DNA of 64,000 nt from Luteibacter yeojuensis (GCF_000964085.1 NZ_JZRB01000007.1:62001-126000); one strand, 5' to 3'; counted from the first letter of the stretch, positions 8,613 through 17,514 are shown. Notes: a model not told the origin generated them from the letters alone. Numbers and translations are program-made.

Positions 8613-8670
8613 GCGGGCCTTGCCGGTCATGCCCACCGGCGAGGCCCGTACCACGTACGCGTTGCGGTGC

Positions 8671-11600
8671 TTAGAACTTGAAGCCGGCGGTGAACTTGGC
8701 CGTGCGGGGCACGCCCGACAGGTTACCCAGTTTGTTGTACGACACCGGGTTACCCGTCGTGCCAGGACCCACGTTCGGCGAGTAGTCGGCGAAGTTCTTC
8801 CAGTTGAACACGTTGAGGATGTCGAAGCGGATATAGAACTTCGTCTGGTCGTTCTCGTCGATCACGAAATCCTTGGTCGCCTGAAGATCGAGTTCGCGAT
8901 AGCCAAAGATCTTGCCACCGATAAGGAACTTCGAGGCTGCCGGGACACCTGCGATCGGGTACGACGACTCGCCATGCTCGTAGTAGCAACCGCTGCCGCA
9001 GTTCTGGAAGCCATTCCACGGGAGCGGCGTGGCCACGATCAGCTTGCCCGAGAACGTGAAGCCCCACGGGCCGTCCAATGAGCCAGTGGCCACGAAGCGA
9101 TGCTTCGCTGCCGCGTTGGAGGTAATGAACGGATAGTCGTAGATCGTGGCTTCGTCGAACGAGTAGTGTTCGTTGATGTCGCGGTTCTGCTTGGCGTGGC
9201 TGTAGGTGTAGGCGAAGTTGGCGCTCCAGCCCGATTCACGCGTGTACGGCTTATCCGCCGACAGCAGGACCTGGGTCGTGGCGGTGCGGATACCGTTGTT
9301 GCCCACGATCATCGAACCGAAGCCCGGGATACCGTTGTTCCACGGCTGGCTGCCGTTCTGGAAGAACGAGCCATCCGGATAGCGGTTGCCCAGCGTGAAC
9401 GCGAAGCCATCGTACGAGAGAACGCGGGTGATCGTCGCATCCGTGTTCCAGTCGCCCACCTTGTTCGACATGCCGATGCTGAACTGGTCGGAATACGGCG
9501 CCTTCAGGTTATTGTTGAGCATGTCAACTTCCTGACCCAGGTTCGTGCCGTTCACGAGACCCTGGAGTGTGGTCAGGCCGTTGAGGTAGGCCGGATCCCA
9601 CGCGAAGCAGCTGTTGGCGCCCACAGTGCAGGGATGGCTCGCAGTGTTGATGTTGATCTGCTGGTACGGCAGCGCCGACTTGGTCTGTTCGAGCTGCAGA
9701 TAGTCGTACAGGTTGCGGTCGTAGGAGCGGCCGGCACCGGCGTGGATCACGTGCTCTTCGTCGGCGAACAGGTCGTATGATGCACCGAGGCGGGGGGCCC
9801 ACTGGTTCTGCGCCTTACGCTGGCTGCCGTTGCTGATGTAGTCCTGGTAGTTGACGCCACCCTTCGCCAGTGTCTGCGCATAGGTCTGGCCCGGGAACAG
9901 CAGCTGTGCGTTCGGGTCGAGTGCGCTGAACGCAGCGACGACGTTGGCCGGCGTCTGCCAGTCGAGATACGACGGGGTTTTTTCCTTGTCCCAGCGCACG
10001 CCGATGTTCAGGGTGAGGTGGTCGTTCACCGACCAGTCGTCCTGAATGTACGCGCCGAACTGCTTGTCCTTCGTCTCGGAGACCGAGTTCAGGCCAGCCA
10101 CCGGGTTCGAGAACTGGATTTTGTACGGGATCGCTTCCGTTCCGGTCGGATCGACGTTGTAGGTGTACTGGGGATTGACGTTCTGCGCATCCTGCGCGTG
10201 CAGCGTCACTTCCTTGTACTTCCAGCCGACCTTCACGACGTGGTCGCCCTGCCACGAGAGGTCGTTGAACGTAAAGTCATCCTGGATCAGCGGACCTTCT
10301 TGCCCCTTGATCTGAGTGGCCAGCGGCGACGCTGCACCGATACCAATGATCGTGGCGTCGTTGGCCGGCTTCCAGGTGTAGTTGTAGCCGTTGCCGTAGT
10401 TGACGGGGAGCGGGTCGTTGGACGAGTTCTCGTACGACGCCTTGAGTTCATTGAAGTACCAATCACCACTGTGCTGCCAGCGGAACGTGCCGCGGGTGTC
10501 GTGGTTCTCGGTAACGATCGACTGCTCGCGCGACTGGCCGGTGCCGATATTGTCAGCCTGGGTCTCGCGGCGCACCTGCGTGCTGATCTCGATACGGTCA
10601 CGATCGCTGAATTCCCAGTCGATCTTGCCGAAGTAGAGTTTTTCGTCGAACGGCAGCGACGCAGGCCCGAAGGCACCCTGCACGTTCGTCGGCAGCAGGC
10701 CGAGCGAGCTCGCAGGTGCATCGGTGCCAGGCGTGACGGTGATCGGCGTATCAAACTTCTTCTGCTCGAACGTCACGAAGAAGTGCATCTGGTCCTTGAT
10801 GATTGGACCACCCAGCGCGAAGCCGTACTCCTTTTCGAACGAACGGGCCTTGTCGCCTTCTTCCTCCGCCGGGGTGCGGCTGCGGTACTTGTCCGAGGTG
10901 TAGGTGTCGAACACTTCGCCGTGAAACTCGTTCGTACCCGACTTCGTCTCGGCGGTGATCGCGGCCGACGACACCTGGTCGTACTCGGCCTTGTAGTTCG
11001 TGGTGATGACCTTGTACTCGCCGATGGCGAGCTGCGGGAACGGGTTGCCCTGGCTGTTGACCTGGCCGGAGACGCCGCCCTGCTTCACGTAGCTCTTCTG
11101 GCCGACGCCGTCGATGAAGACGTTTACCGAGCTATCGTTTTGGGCGCCGCCACGAAGCGACGTGTGGCCCTGAGCGTCGACGTTAAACACCATGCCCGGC
11201 ACGGTATCGGCGAACTCGAGGAAGTTGCGCGACACCTGCGGGATGGTCTGGATCTGGCGCAGCGAGATGTTCTTCGCCACTTCGGGCGTCTTCACTTCGG
11301 TCAGCGTCGAGGCGCTAACCGTGACACCTTCGAGCGACGCCGCGTTGGCGGCGCTGGCGGCCACCGGGGCCGACGAGGCGGCTAGGTTCAGCGTCGCCGT
11401 GGAAGCCACGGTGAGCGTCACGTTCTGCTGGGTGTTCGGGCCTGCGTCGACCTGATACGTCGCCGGCGGCAAGCCGTTGATGATGTAGTTGCCATCGGCG
11501 CCGGCCGTCGCCTTGCGACTCAGGCCCGTGGACGGGTTGAACGCGGTGACGGTGGCACCCGGCGTGGCCTTGCCCTTCAGGGTGGCGACCACGGTCTGGG

Positions 11601-11685
11601 CCATGGTGGGTGCGGCGGTGGCGGCGATGCTGGCGGCGATGACACCGCACAGCAGCTTTTTCTTCATCTGCATCGGAGCTTTCAT
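8671..11685 (-). CDS. Oar-like TonB-dependent outer-membrane receptor
   Basis: 1004 residues. Signal peptide MKAPMQMKKKLLCGV...TMAQ, then a carboxypeptidase-regulatory-like beta-sandwich (about 32-100: GATVTAFNPSTG, GADGNYIINGLPPATYQV). A plug domain follows (ISLRQIQTIPQVSRNFLEFADTVPGM; SLRGGAQNDSSVNVFIDG), then a 22-strand-type barrel ending KFTAGFKF with the terminal Phe of outer-membrane proteins. This build is that of the Oar/CarboxypepD_reg TonB receptors that import large glycans or peptides in Xanthomonadales. ATG 11685 has GAGAGGGG as ribosome-binding site; 89 more in-frame codons upstream have no signal and are rejected. The divergently placed lacI-type gene and downstream sugar operon suggest an oligosaccharide substrate. 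No clear GTAAACG operator is seen in its own 232-bp leader. Confidence 0.93.
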   Translation of the reverse strand: MKAPMQMKKKLLCGVIAASIAATAAPTMAQTVVATLKGKATPGATVTAFNPSTGLSRKATAGADGNYIINGLPPATYQVDAGPNTQQNVTLTVASTATLNLAASSAPVAASAANAASLEGVTVSASTLTEVKTPEVAKNISLRQIQTIPQVSRNFLEFADTVPGMVFNVDAQGHTSLRGGAQNDSSVNVFIDGVGQKSYVKQGGVSGQVNSQGNPFPQLAIGEYKVITTNYKAEYDQVSSAAITAETKSGTNEFHGEVFDTYTSDKYRSRTPAEEEGDKARSFEKEYGFALGGPIIKDQMHFFVTFEQKKFDTPITVTPGTDAPASSLGLLPTNVQGAFGPASLPFDEKLYFGKIDWEFSDRDRIEISTQVRRETQADNIGTGQSREQSIVTENHDTRGTFRWQHSGDWYFNELKASYENSSNDPLPVNYGNGYNYTWKPANDATIIGIGAASPLATQIKGQEGPLIQDDFTFNDLSWQGDHVVKVGWKYKEVTLHAQDAQNVNPQYTYNVDPTGTEAIPYKIQFSNPVAGLNSVSETKDKQFGAYIQDDWSVNDHLTLNIGVRWDKEKTPSYLDWQTPANVVAAFSALDPNAQLLFPGQTYAQTLAKGGVNYQDYISNGSQRKAQNQWAPRLGASYDLFADEEHVIHAGAGRSYDRNLYDYLQLEQTKSALPYQQININTASHPCTVGANSCFAWDPAYLNGLTTLQGLVNGTNLGQEVDMLNNNLKAPYSDQFSIGMSNKVGDWNTDATITRVLSYDGFAFTLGNRYPDGSFFQNGSQPWNNGIPGFGSMIVGNNGIRTATTQVLLSADKPYTRESGWSANFAYTYSHAKQNRDINEHYSFDEATIYDYPFITSNAAAKHRFVATGSLDGPWGFTFSGKLIVATPLPWNGFQNCGSGCYYEHGESSYPIAGVPAASKFLIGGKIFGYRELDLQATKDFVIDENDQTKFYIRFDILNVFNWKNFADYSPNVGPGTTGNPVSYNKLGNLSGVPRTAKFTAGFKF

Positions 11686-11917
11686 GGTACCCCTCTCTCC
11701 CAATCTTCTTCTGAGTGTGTGACCCGGCCCGCTTGGGCGTGGACACGGTGGCCGGCCTTGCGGCCGCATCGCGGTGGTCTGGGCCACCTCTGTTGTCGGC
11801 GATCGCTCGCCACGCCCCCGCCCGTTCCACTGCGGCCCGAATGGTTGTCGCAATCCATCAATGGCGCCGTCCTGGTTCCCGCCACGGCCCGGCAAGCCGT
11901 GTAATGCCGACGGTGGA

Positions 11918-12940
11918 TCAGTTCCGTCGTCGCGCCTGGTCGCTGGCGCCACACGAGGCGCGTACGACGAGTTCGGTGCCCACGACCACGCGCGGCTCGG
12001 GCGCGGCGTCCTCGGGGGCTTCGATCATGCGTGCCAGGCGGTCCATCGCCGCTTCGCCCAGTTCCGCGATGCGCACGCGCACCGTGGTGAGGGGCGGCGA
12101 GACGTAGCGCGCCATGGGAATGTCGTCGAAACCGGTGACGGCGATGTCACCGGGCGTGGCCACGCCGGCTTCGGCGAGTGCCGAGAGCGCGCCGATGGCC
12201 ATCATGTCGTTGGCGGCGAAGATGGCATCCGGGCGCGGCGACATGGCCAGCGCTTCCTTCGCCATGCGGTAACCGGAGGCTTCGGTGAAGTCGCCCTGCA
12301 GCACCACGGCGGTATCGCCAAGGCCCGCGGCGGCCAGGGCTTCGCGGTAGCCGCGTGCGCGTTCTTCCACGTCGTGGTTCACCGCCGGGCCGGCGATGAA
12401 CACGATGCGCTTGCGGCCACCGGCCAGCAGGTGGTCGACCATGGCCTTTGCGCCGCCGAAGTCGTCGACGTCCAGCGCGGCGTGGCGCTCGGAGCGCACA
12501 TGGCTGTTGATCAACACGGTGGGCAGGATGATCGGGAGGTTCTCGTCGAGGAAGGCGGCGTCGGCGTGCGGCGACATAACCAGCAGGCCATCGACGCGGC
12601 CCTGCATCGCGCGCAGGGCGATGGCGGCCTCGGTGGCATCGCCGTGCGAGCTCGACACGAGCAGGTACAGCCCGCGGGCGCGCGCGGCAAGGTCGATGCC
12701 GCGGATAAGCTCGGAGAAGAACGCGCCGTGCAGGTCGGGCAGGAGGGCGCCGATGGTCTGCGTGCGGCGGGTGATGAGGCTGCGCGCCGCGCTGTGCGGC
12801 ACGTAACGCAGGCGGGCGGCCACCTCGCGGATTCGCTTTTGCGTTTCCGCGGTGACACCGCCATGGCCATTCAGTGCGCGCGAAACCGAGGCCACCGAAA
12901 CGTTGGCCATCCTCGCGACGTCTTTGATCGTCACACTCAC
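11918..12940 (-). CDS. LacI-family transcriptional repressor
   Basis: 340 residues, the usual LacI/GalR size. The N-terminal helix-turn-helix and hinge are complete: TIKDVARMANVSVASVSRALNG, then RLRYVPHSAARSL; a periplasmic-binding-like effector domain follows (IGALLPDLHGAFFSELIRG, DAIFAANDMMAIGAL, VTGFDDIPMARYVSPPLTTV). The chosen start is GTG at 12940; a second GTG two codons on is equally possible and the ribosome-binding site is weak. It probably represses the GH144-ABC operon by binding GTAAACGTTTAC and itself through the two related sites upstream. The effector is probably a sugar released by the locus. Confidence 0.93.
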   Translation of the reverse strand: MSVTIKDVARMANVSVASVSRALNGHGGVTAETQKRIREVAARLRYVPHSAARSLITRRTQTIGALLPDLHGAFFSELIRGIDLAARARGLYLLVSSSHGDATEAAIALRAMQGRVDGLLVMSPHADAAFLDENLPIILPTVLINSHVRSERHAALDVDDFGGAKAMVDHLLAGGRKRIVFIAGPAVNHDVEERARGYREALAAAGLGDTAVVLQGDFTEASGYRMAKEALAMSPRPDAIFAANDMMAIGALSALAEAGVATPGDIAVTGFDDIPMARYVSPPLTTVRVRIAELGEAAMDRLARMIEAPEDAAPEPRVVVGTELVVRASCGASDQARRRN

Positions 12941-12992
12941 TTAAGTGGTCGCCCTGCGTCCCCGGCCCCTCCGGGGTTTGACGGCGCGGAAC

Positions 12993-13004
12993 GTAAACGT
13001 TTTC
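12993..13004. promoter_or_regulatory. LacI-type operator, imperfect
   Basis: GTAAACGTTTTC: 11 of 12 positions match the perfect GTAAACGTTTAC at 6930. It lies 52 bp upstream of the lacI-type start, fitting autorepression. Confidence 0.65.
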
Positions 13005-13052
13005 AGCGAGCGTGTAAAGTGTGTTAAATCAAGGGCTTGTTGCACTGCACGA

Positions 13053-13066
13053 GTAAACGTTATTAC
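13053..13066. promoter_or_regulatory. LacI-type operator, second imperfect copy
   Basis: GTAAACGTTATTAC: the left half-site is identical and the right half-site is shifted by two bases. It is 60 bp (about six turns) from the 12993 copy, a spacing that would allow looping. Confidence 0.5.
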
Positions 13067-13200
13067 GGGCAATACCACTCAGCGGCGAGACGCAGATTAG
13101 CTTTGCGAATCATGGGGTTGTGTGGTCTGCACCGGGATTTTGCGTTGCAGCACGCTTCTTCGCAAAACATTCACCTATTTGAATAGCTGCCGCAGCCATG

Positions 13201-13239
13201 AAACGCCATTTACGCGCTGCCATGTAAACGCCATTTACG
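13201..13239. repeat. Direct repeat in promoter region
   Basis: AAACGCCATTTACG occurs exactly at 13201-13214 and 13226-13239, a 25-bp period. The second copy is part of GTAAA-N5-TTTAC (13224-13238), a spaced form of the LacI-type palindrome. Both lie directly upstream of the 13280 gene. Confidence 0.6.
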
Positions 13240-13279
13240 TCGGTACACTCCCCCGAACCCAAGCGAAGGAGTCGTATGC

Positions 13280-13735
13280 ATGAAGCAACTGCGCCGCGCC
13301 ACCCTGCTCGCCCTGTCCCTGGCCACCCTGCCTGCCTTCGCCCAGTCCGATCGCGAAGTGGTGGAGAAGATGGTGACCCGCTCCGCGAACGTCTGCCCCG
13401 GGCATAGCACGGAGCGCACCACGCCCACTGTGCGCGCCACGCCCGTGGGCGCCCTGCGCGTCATGCTCGAACGTGGCCTGGTGATGTGCCCCGATCGCCG
13501 CCTGGACGCCGACGCGCCCGCCGCGTTTTACGGCCGCGTGGGCGTGTTCGAGTGGAACCCGGAAGTGAAGGGCGGCTCCGATGTGATCGTGAAGCAGATC
13601 GACGCGATGACCCGCAAAGATGAGTACCCGCAGGACACCCTGGTGTGGGATGCGAAGGGTACGGCGTTGAAGCAGCGCACGGTGCCGGCCTTCGAGGCCA
13701 AGCCCGGCGCCGCCGTGCTGTATCACGTGGAGTGA
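13280..13735 (+). CDS. Small exported protein of unknown function
   Basis: 151 residues with a clear Sec signal (MKQLRRATLLALSLATLPAFAQ, cleavage after AFA at about 21). AAGGAG lies 7 nt upstream of the ATG. The mature part of about 130 residues has two cysteines (NVCPGH and VMCPD) that could form a disulfide, and no motif I recognise. It lies beside the lacI-type control region and its promoter carries the AAACGCCATTTACG repeat, so it may be co-regulated with the sugar locus. Its last 13 bp overlap the convergent TetR gene. Confidence 0.75.
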   Translation: MKQLRRATLLALSLATLPAFAQSDREVVEKMVTRSANVCPGHSTERTTPTVRATPVGALRVMLERGLVMCPDRRLDADAPAAFYGRVGVFEWNPEVKGGSDVIVKQIDAMTRKDEYPQDTLVWDAKGTALKQRTVPAFEAKPGAAVLYHVE

Positions 13736-14307
13736 CGGGGCGCCTGTAGCAGCGCGTCGAGCCAGCTGGCCACGTCTTCGTTCGTCGGCGCCTGCGCGGC
13801 GAAGAGGATGCGATACATCATCGGAGCCACCACGCCATCGAGCACAGCCTCGGTGGCGAGGGTGCTTTCGCCGCGCGCGGCGGCACGTTCGTGGATGGCA
13901 TCCAGTTGCTGCGTGCAGTAAAGCGCGCACTTGCCCGTGTTCTCGGTACCGGCGCCCAGCACGTCGCGCAGCATGGCGCGGCCCGGGCCCGAGGACATTT
14001 CGTCGCGGTATTGCTCGAGCCACGCCAGCAGGTCACCCTGATAGCTGCCGGTGTCTTCCGGTGTCGCCTCGGGGCGCAGCGTTTCCACGGCCACATCGGC
14101 CAGCAGCTGGCCAAGATCGCCCCAGCGGCGGTAGATCGTCGACGGGGTGACGCCGGCGCGCGTGGCCACGGCGGGAACGGTGAGGGAATCGCGCGGGGCT
14201 TCAGCGAGCAGCTCGCGCACCGCCTGGTGGATCGCCGCCTGCACGCGGGCACTGCGGCCGCCGGGGCGCGGGCCGGCCGTGCGGGGGATGAGGGGCGTCG
14301 TGCTCAT
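13723..14307 (-). CDS. TetR-family transcriptional regulator
   Basis: 194 residues. N-terminal helix-turn-helix: VQAAIHQAVRELLAEAP...LTVPAVATRAGVTPSTIYRRWGDLGQLL, the TetR pattern. The C-terminal part resembles the TetR_C_11-like ligand domain. The start at 14307 gives a normal family N-terminus; the longer frame upstream runs through the intergenic operator. It is divergent from an MFS transporter gene, the classic arrangement in which the TetR protein represses both. The palindromic AT-rich site at 14326-14344 is the likely operator. Confidence 0.9.
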   Translation of the reverse strand: MSTTPLIPRTAGPRPGGRSARVQAAIHQAVRELLAEAPRDSLTVPAVATRAGVTPSTIYRRWGDLGQLLADVAVETLRPEATPEDTGSYQGDLLAWLEQYRDEMSSGPGRAMLRDVLGAGTENTGKCALYCTQQLDAIHERAAARGESTLATEAVLDGVVAPMMYRILFAAQAPTNEDVASWLDALLQAPRHST

Positions 14308-14325
14308 GGGGCCGATTCTAGAACA

Positions 14326-14344
14326 AAAGCGAAATATTTGCTTT
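14326..14344. promoter_or_regulatory. Probable TetR operator
   Basis: AAAGCGAAATATTTGCTTT, an almost perfect 19-bp palindrome in the 89-bp gap between the divergent TetR and MFS genes. A partial copy (TTGCTTTTGAGCTTTCG) follows about 35 bp on, near the MFS start. Confidence 0.65.
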
Positions 14345-14396
14345 AGGCAGCCAGCGGCGTAGACTAACGCACATTCTTTGCTTTTGAGCTTTCGCC

Positions 14397-15584
14397 ATGA
14401 GTGTGCAAGACACTTGGCGGCCGATCGCCGTCCACACATTGACGCTGGGCACCTTCATCGGGGCCTCGGCCGCGCCGACGCCGCTGTATCGCCTTTACCA
14501 GGCCGAATGGCATTTCACGCCAGCGGTGCTGACGGCCGTGTTCGCGGTGTACGCGTTTTCGCTGCTGGCCGCGCTGCTTTTCGGCGGGCGCTTGTCCGAC
14601 CACCTCGGCCGGCGGCCGGTGATCGCCGCCGCCATCGCGCTCGATATCGTCGCCATGCTGGTGTTCGTGCTGGCCGCGAACCCGTGGTGGCTGGCCGCGG
14701 CGCGCCTGCTGCAGGGCGTGGCGACGGGCGTGGCGATGGCCGCGCTTGGCGCGGCCGTGCTCGACATCGACCGCCACCGTGGCGCCGCCGTGAACAGCGT
14801 GGCACCCATGATCGGCATGGCGGTGGGCGCGCTGGGCAGCACGGCGCTGGTGGTGCTCGCGCCCGCGCCGTTCCAGACCGTGTTCGCGGTGTTCATCACC
14901 CTGCTCCTGGTCGCCTTCGTGCTGACGTGGCAGGTGCCGGAGACATCCGGCGGCAAGCCGGGCGCGTTCGCGAGCCTGCGCCCCACTGTGGCCGTGCCGC
15001 CGCAGGCCCGGCCTGCGTTGCTTGCGGTCACGCCGCTCAACATCGCGGTGTGGATGCTTGGCGGGTTCTATCTCTCGCTGATGCCGTCGCTGGTGGCGAA
15101 GACCACGCATTCGTCGTCGCCATGGCTGGGCGGCCTCACGGTGGCGGCGTTGATGTTCAGCGGCGCGGTGGCCGTGCTGTTCGGCCTGCGCCACGTCGCA
15201 CTGCGCACGCTGGTGGCGGGCGCCATCCTGCTCGCGACCGGGCTGGTGCTGGTGCTTGCCGGCGCGGCCGCGGGCTCGGCACCCTGGCTGATGGGTGGCT
15301 CGGTGGTGGCAGGCATGGGTTTTGGCGCCTCGTTCCTCGGCGCCGTGCGCAGCGTGCTGCCGCTGGCCGGGCCGCATGAACGCAGCCACCTCATGGCCGT
15401 GTTCTACATCGAGAGCTACCTGGCCTTCAGCGTACCCACCATCGCCGTGGGCTTCCTCGCGCAGCAGGTGGGTCTGCCTGCGGCTGTGAACATCTACGCG
15501 GGCATCATCATCGCACTGACGCTGGCGGCCCTCGCATGGATCGCGACGCGCGCGCACCACGTGCGCGCGCCGGCCGCATCGTGA
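14397..15584 (+). CDS. MFS transporter
   Basis: 395 residues, about 12 hydrophobic helices, the size of a drug/metabolite:H+ antiporter of the major facilitator superfamily. Motif A lies between helices 2 and 3: GGRLSDHLGRRPV. The N-terminus begins IAVHTLTLGTFIGASAAPTPLYRLYQ, seen in small-molecule exporters adjacent to TetR genes. The start ATG 14397 follows the probable operator region directly. Likely function is efflux of a toxic compound sensed by the divergent TetR protein; the substrate is not predictable. Confidence 0.9.
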   Translation: MSVQDTWRPIAVHTLTLGTFIGASAAPTPLYRLYQAEWHFTPAVLTAVFAVYAFSLLAALLFGGRLSDHLGRRPVIAAAIALDIVAMLVFVLAANPWWLAAARLLQGVATGVAMAALGAAVLDIDRHRGAAVNSVAPMIGMAVGALGSTALVVLAPAPFQTVFAVFITLLLVAFVLTWQVPETSGGKPGAFASLRPTVAVPPQARPALLAVTPLNIAVWMLGGFYLSLMPSLVAKTTHSSSPWLGGLTVAALMFSGAVAVLFGLRHVALRTLVAGAILLATGLVLVLAGAAAGSAPWLMGGSVVAGMGFGASFLGAVRSVLPLAGPHERSHLMAVFYIESYLAFSVPTIAVGFLAQQVGLPAAVNIYAGIIIALTLAALAWIATRAHHVRAPAAS

Positions 15585-15588
15585 GGGT

Positions 15589-16515
15589 TCACCCGGCTGG
15601 GTGGGCCAGCGCGTAATCGATGGCGGCGCGTACCGCCGCCACCTGCGCGTCGTTGCATTCCCTGGGGGTGGCGCGCGGGCTATCGGGGTACACCTCGGTG
15701 GTGGTGCAGTAACGCGCCGGGGTGATGCCGGCGCACAGGCCGAGCTGCGCCAGCGCGTACTCGATGACCCCGTGCGCCACTTCGGGGGAGCCGATGATTT
15801 CGCCACGGGCATCCGCCGGCGCGATGTGCGTGACCTTCGCCACCGCATCGATCACGGCTTTCTGGAAAGCTGGCTGAGGCTTGGCGGCATCGTCGACGAG
15901 ATAGAAGCCGTCGGGGACCTCGCCCGGTTCGTATTCCTTGCCGTCGCGTGCCGCCAGCGCGGGGCGGAATTCGGATTCGTCGGTGTCCGTGGTTTCGTGC
16001 AGGTCGATGTGCATCAGCACCTTGTCGCCCAGCGGCGCGAGCAGGCGCACCAGTGCCGCCGACTCCGCGGCCGGGCTGCCCTCGCGGAAGTTGCGGTTCG
16101 GGTCGATCGCATCGAAGTTCCAGCGGTGGATGCGTTCGTACGCCCACGGGCTGACGCACGGCACCACGAGCACGTTGGCGCGGCCGGCGTAGGCATTGCC
16201 GTGTTCACGCAGGAACTGCAGCGCGCCGTGCACGCCGCTGGTTTCGTAGCCGTGGACGCCACCTGTCACCACCATCACCGGCAGCTCGTCGTGCCACCCG
16301 CGCGTGCGCACCACCAGGAAGGGGTATTGCTCGCCAGCGTAATCGACGGAACCGTATTCCGTGACGTCGAACGCGGCCTGCAGCGGTTCGATGGCCGAAA
16401 GCACCTCGTCGCGGTAGCTGCGGTGCTTCACCTGCTTCGCACGCCAGGCCTCGATCTCGGCGGGGCCCCAGGGCGTGCCGGGCGTACCGATGGGATAAGG
16501 CGTGGCGTGGGTCAT
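15589..16515 (-). CDS. M14-family metallocarboxypeptidase
   Basis: 308 residues, no signal peptide, so probably cytoplasmic. Zinc ligands are visible as HGYE (His88, Glu91) and a later His in IDLHETT (His173); DPNRNF (139-144) supplies the substrate-binding Asn/Arg pair, and TTTEVYP (Glu274) the catalytic glutamate. This is a complete M14 active site. The short length and the position of these motifs fit the bacterial M14 peptidases related to DUF2817/AstE-like enzymes. ATG 16515 was chosen over an 18-residue extension lacking homology-like features. Convergent with the MFS gene, 4 bp apart; the substrate is unknown. Confidence 0.85.
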   Translation of the reverse strand: MTHATPYPIGTPGTPWGPAEIEAWRAKQVKHRSYRDEVLSAIEPLQAAFDVTEYGSVDYAGEQYPFLVVRTRGWHDELPVMVVTGGVHGYETSGVHGALQFLREHGNAYAGRANVLVVPCVSPWAYERIHRWNFDAIDPNRNFREGSPAAESAALVRLLAPLGDKVLMHIDLHETTDTDESEFRPALAARDGKEYEPGEVPDGFYLVDDAAKPQPAFQKAVIDAVAKVTHIAPADARGEIIGSPEVAHGVIEYALAQLGLCAGITPARYCTTTEVYPDSPRATPRECNDAQVAAVRAAIDYALAHPAG

Positions 16516-16640
16516 GGCGTGAGGCTCTGGCTTAGGGCTTCCCGATTGTATACGCGCACCCCGGTACAAGTGGCCTATGGCGACGGCGGCGGGGCGGGCC
16601 TACGCTGGGCTTCGCACATCGTTGGCCCGGAGGAACGCGC

Positions 16641-17504
16641 ATGCACGAGCTTCGCCCGACGCACACCATCCGCTGGCCGCTGCTGCTCGTGGGCGCGGTG
16701 CTCACGGGCGTGGTGGCCCTTTCCGTCCATGTGGTGATGCTGCAGGTCATCGGCATTCCCTACCCCGCGCTAGGCGCGATACCGAAGTGGTTGTTGTCGT
16801 GCAACGGTGTCACGAGCTACATCGCCGTCGTGGTGCTGGCGCTGCTTGCCGCGAAGCCAACACCGCTGGCTGCCGCGTGGGTGCGGTGGCTGTTGCTGAC
16901 CGTGGCTTACCTCATGATCCGCGAGACGCTGCGCGCCGGCATCATGGAGGGTGTGGTCACCACGACGTACGCGAAGCCGTTGCTGGGCGTGCTGCCCAAC
17001 ATCGTCCTCGGCCTGGTCGTATGCGGTATCGCCACCGTGGCGGCCGACCGCCTGCCGCGCTGGGCCGCCGTGGTGTTTGGCACGGCCGCCATGTATGCGG
17101 TGGCCACGTGGCTGGTGCGCCCTTACCTCATGGCGCCGCTCACCGCATGGATTGGCTCGCTGGGGCTGCCGGAGGGCGACGAGGTGTACAAGGCGCCCTA
17201 TGGGTTCCACGTGCTGCTGCCCGCGTACCTCACGTTCGCCGAGGCCGTGCTGGGCGCGTTCGTGGCATGCCGGCTGGCGTGGCGTAGTGGCCGCTACGCG
17301 CTCGCCGGGTTCGCCGTCGCGATGACCTTCCTTGTGCCTTTCCTGCATGCGACGGCACTGTTGCCGGTGTGGCTGGCCATCGTCGGCCCACTGCCGTGGT
17401 GGGAAGGATTCCTGAGCGCGTTCCAGTTCTCACTGGAGCATGCCGTGCTCGGCCTGGGCGCGGCGTTCGCCTGGTGGTGGGCAGTGCCGCGCGGGGAGCA
17501 CTAG
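16641..17504 (+). CDS. Multi-spanning membrane protein of unknown function
   Basis: 287 residues with about seven to eight hydrophobic segments (starting at 13-35, 60-78, 86-100, 112-132, 140-158, 190-210, 225-255, 270-283). GGAGG lies upstream of the ATG. No catalytic motif is recognised. It is divergent from the M14 peptidase gene and convergent with the PepSY operon. Confidence 0.75.
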   Translation: MHELRPTHTIRWPLLLVGAVLTGVVALSVHVVMLQVIGIPYPALGAIPKWLLSCNGVTSYIAVVVLALLAAKPTPLAAAWVRWLLLTVAYLMIRETLRAGIMEGVVTTTYAKPLLGVLPNIVLGLVVCGIATVAADRLPRWAAVVFGTAAMYAVATWLVRPYLMAPLTAWIGSLGLPEGDEVYKAPYGFHVLLPAYLTFAEAVLGAFVACRLAWRSGRYALAGFAVAMTFLVPFLHATALLPVWLAIVGPLPWWEGFLSAFQFSLEHAVLGLGAAFAWWWAVPRGEH

Positions 17505-17514
17505 CGCCGTGCCG

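Larger units (their letters stand above)
12941..13279. other. 339-bp intergenic control region
   Basis: No gene seen. Divergent regulatory region between the lacI-type gene and the 13280 gene, noticeably more AT-rich than its surroundings. It holds two LacI-type half-perfect operators, a 14-bp direct repeat and a -10-like TACACT at 13244-13249. Confidence 0.6.

Noticed and set aside
10018-11385. Plus-strand frame opposite the TonB receptor
   Set aside because: Antisense to a clear receptor; no domain, signal or ribosome-binding site.
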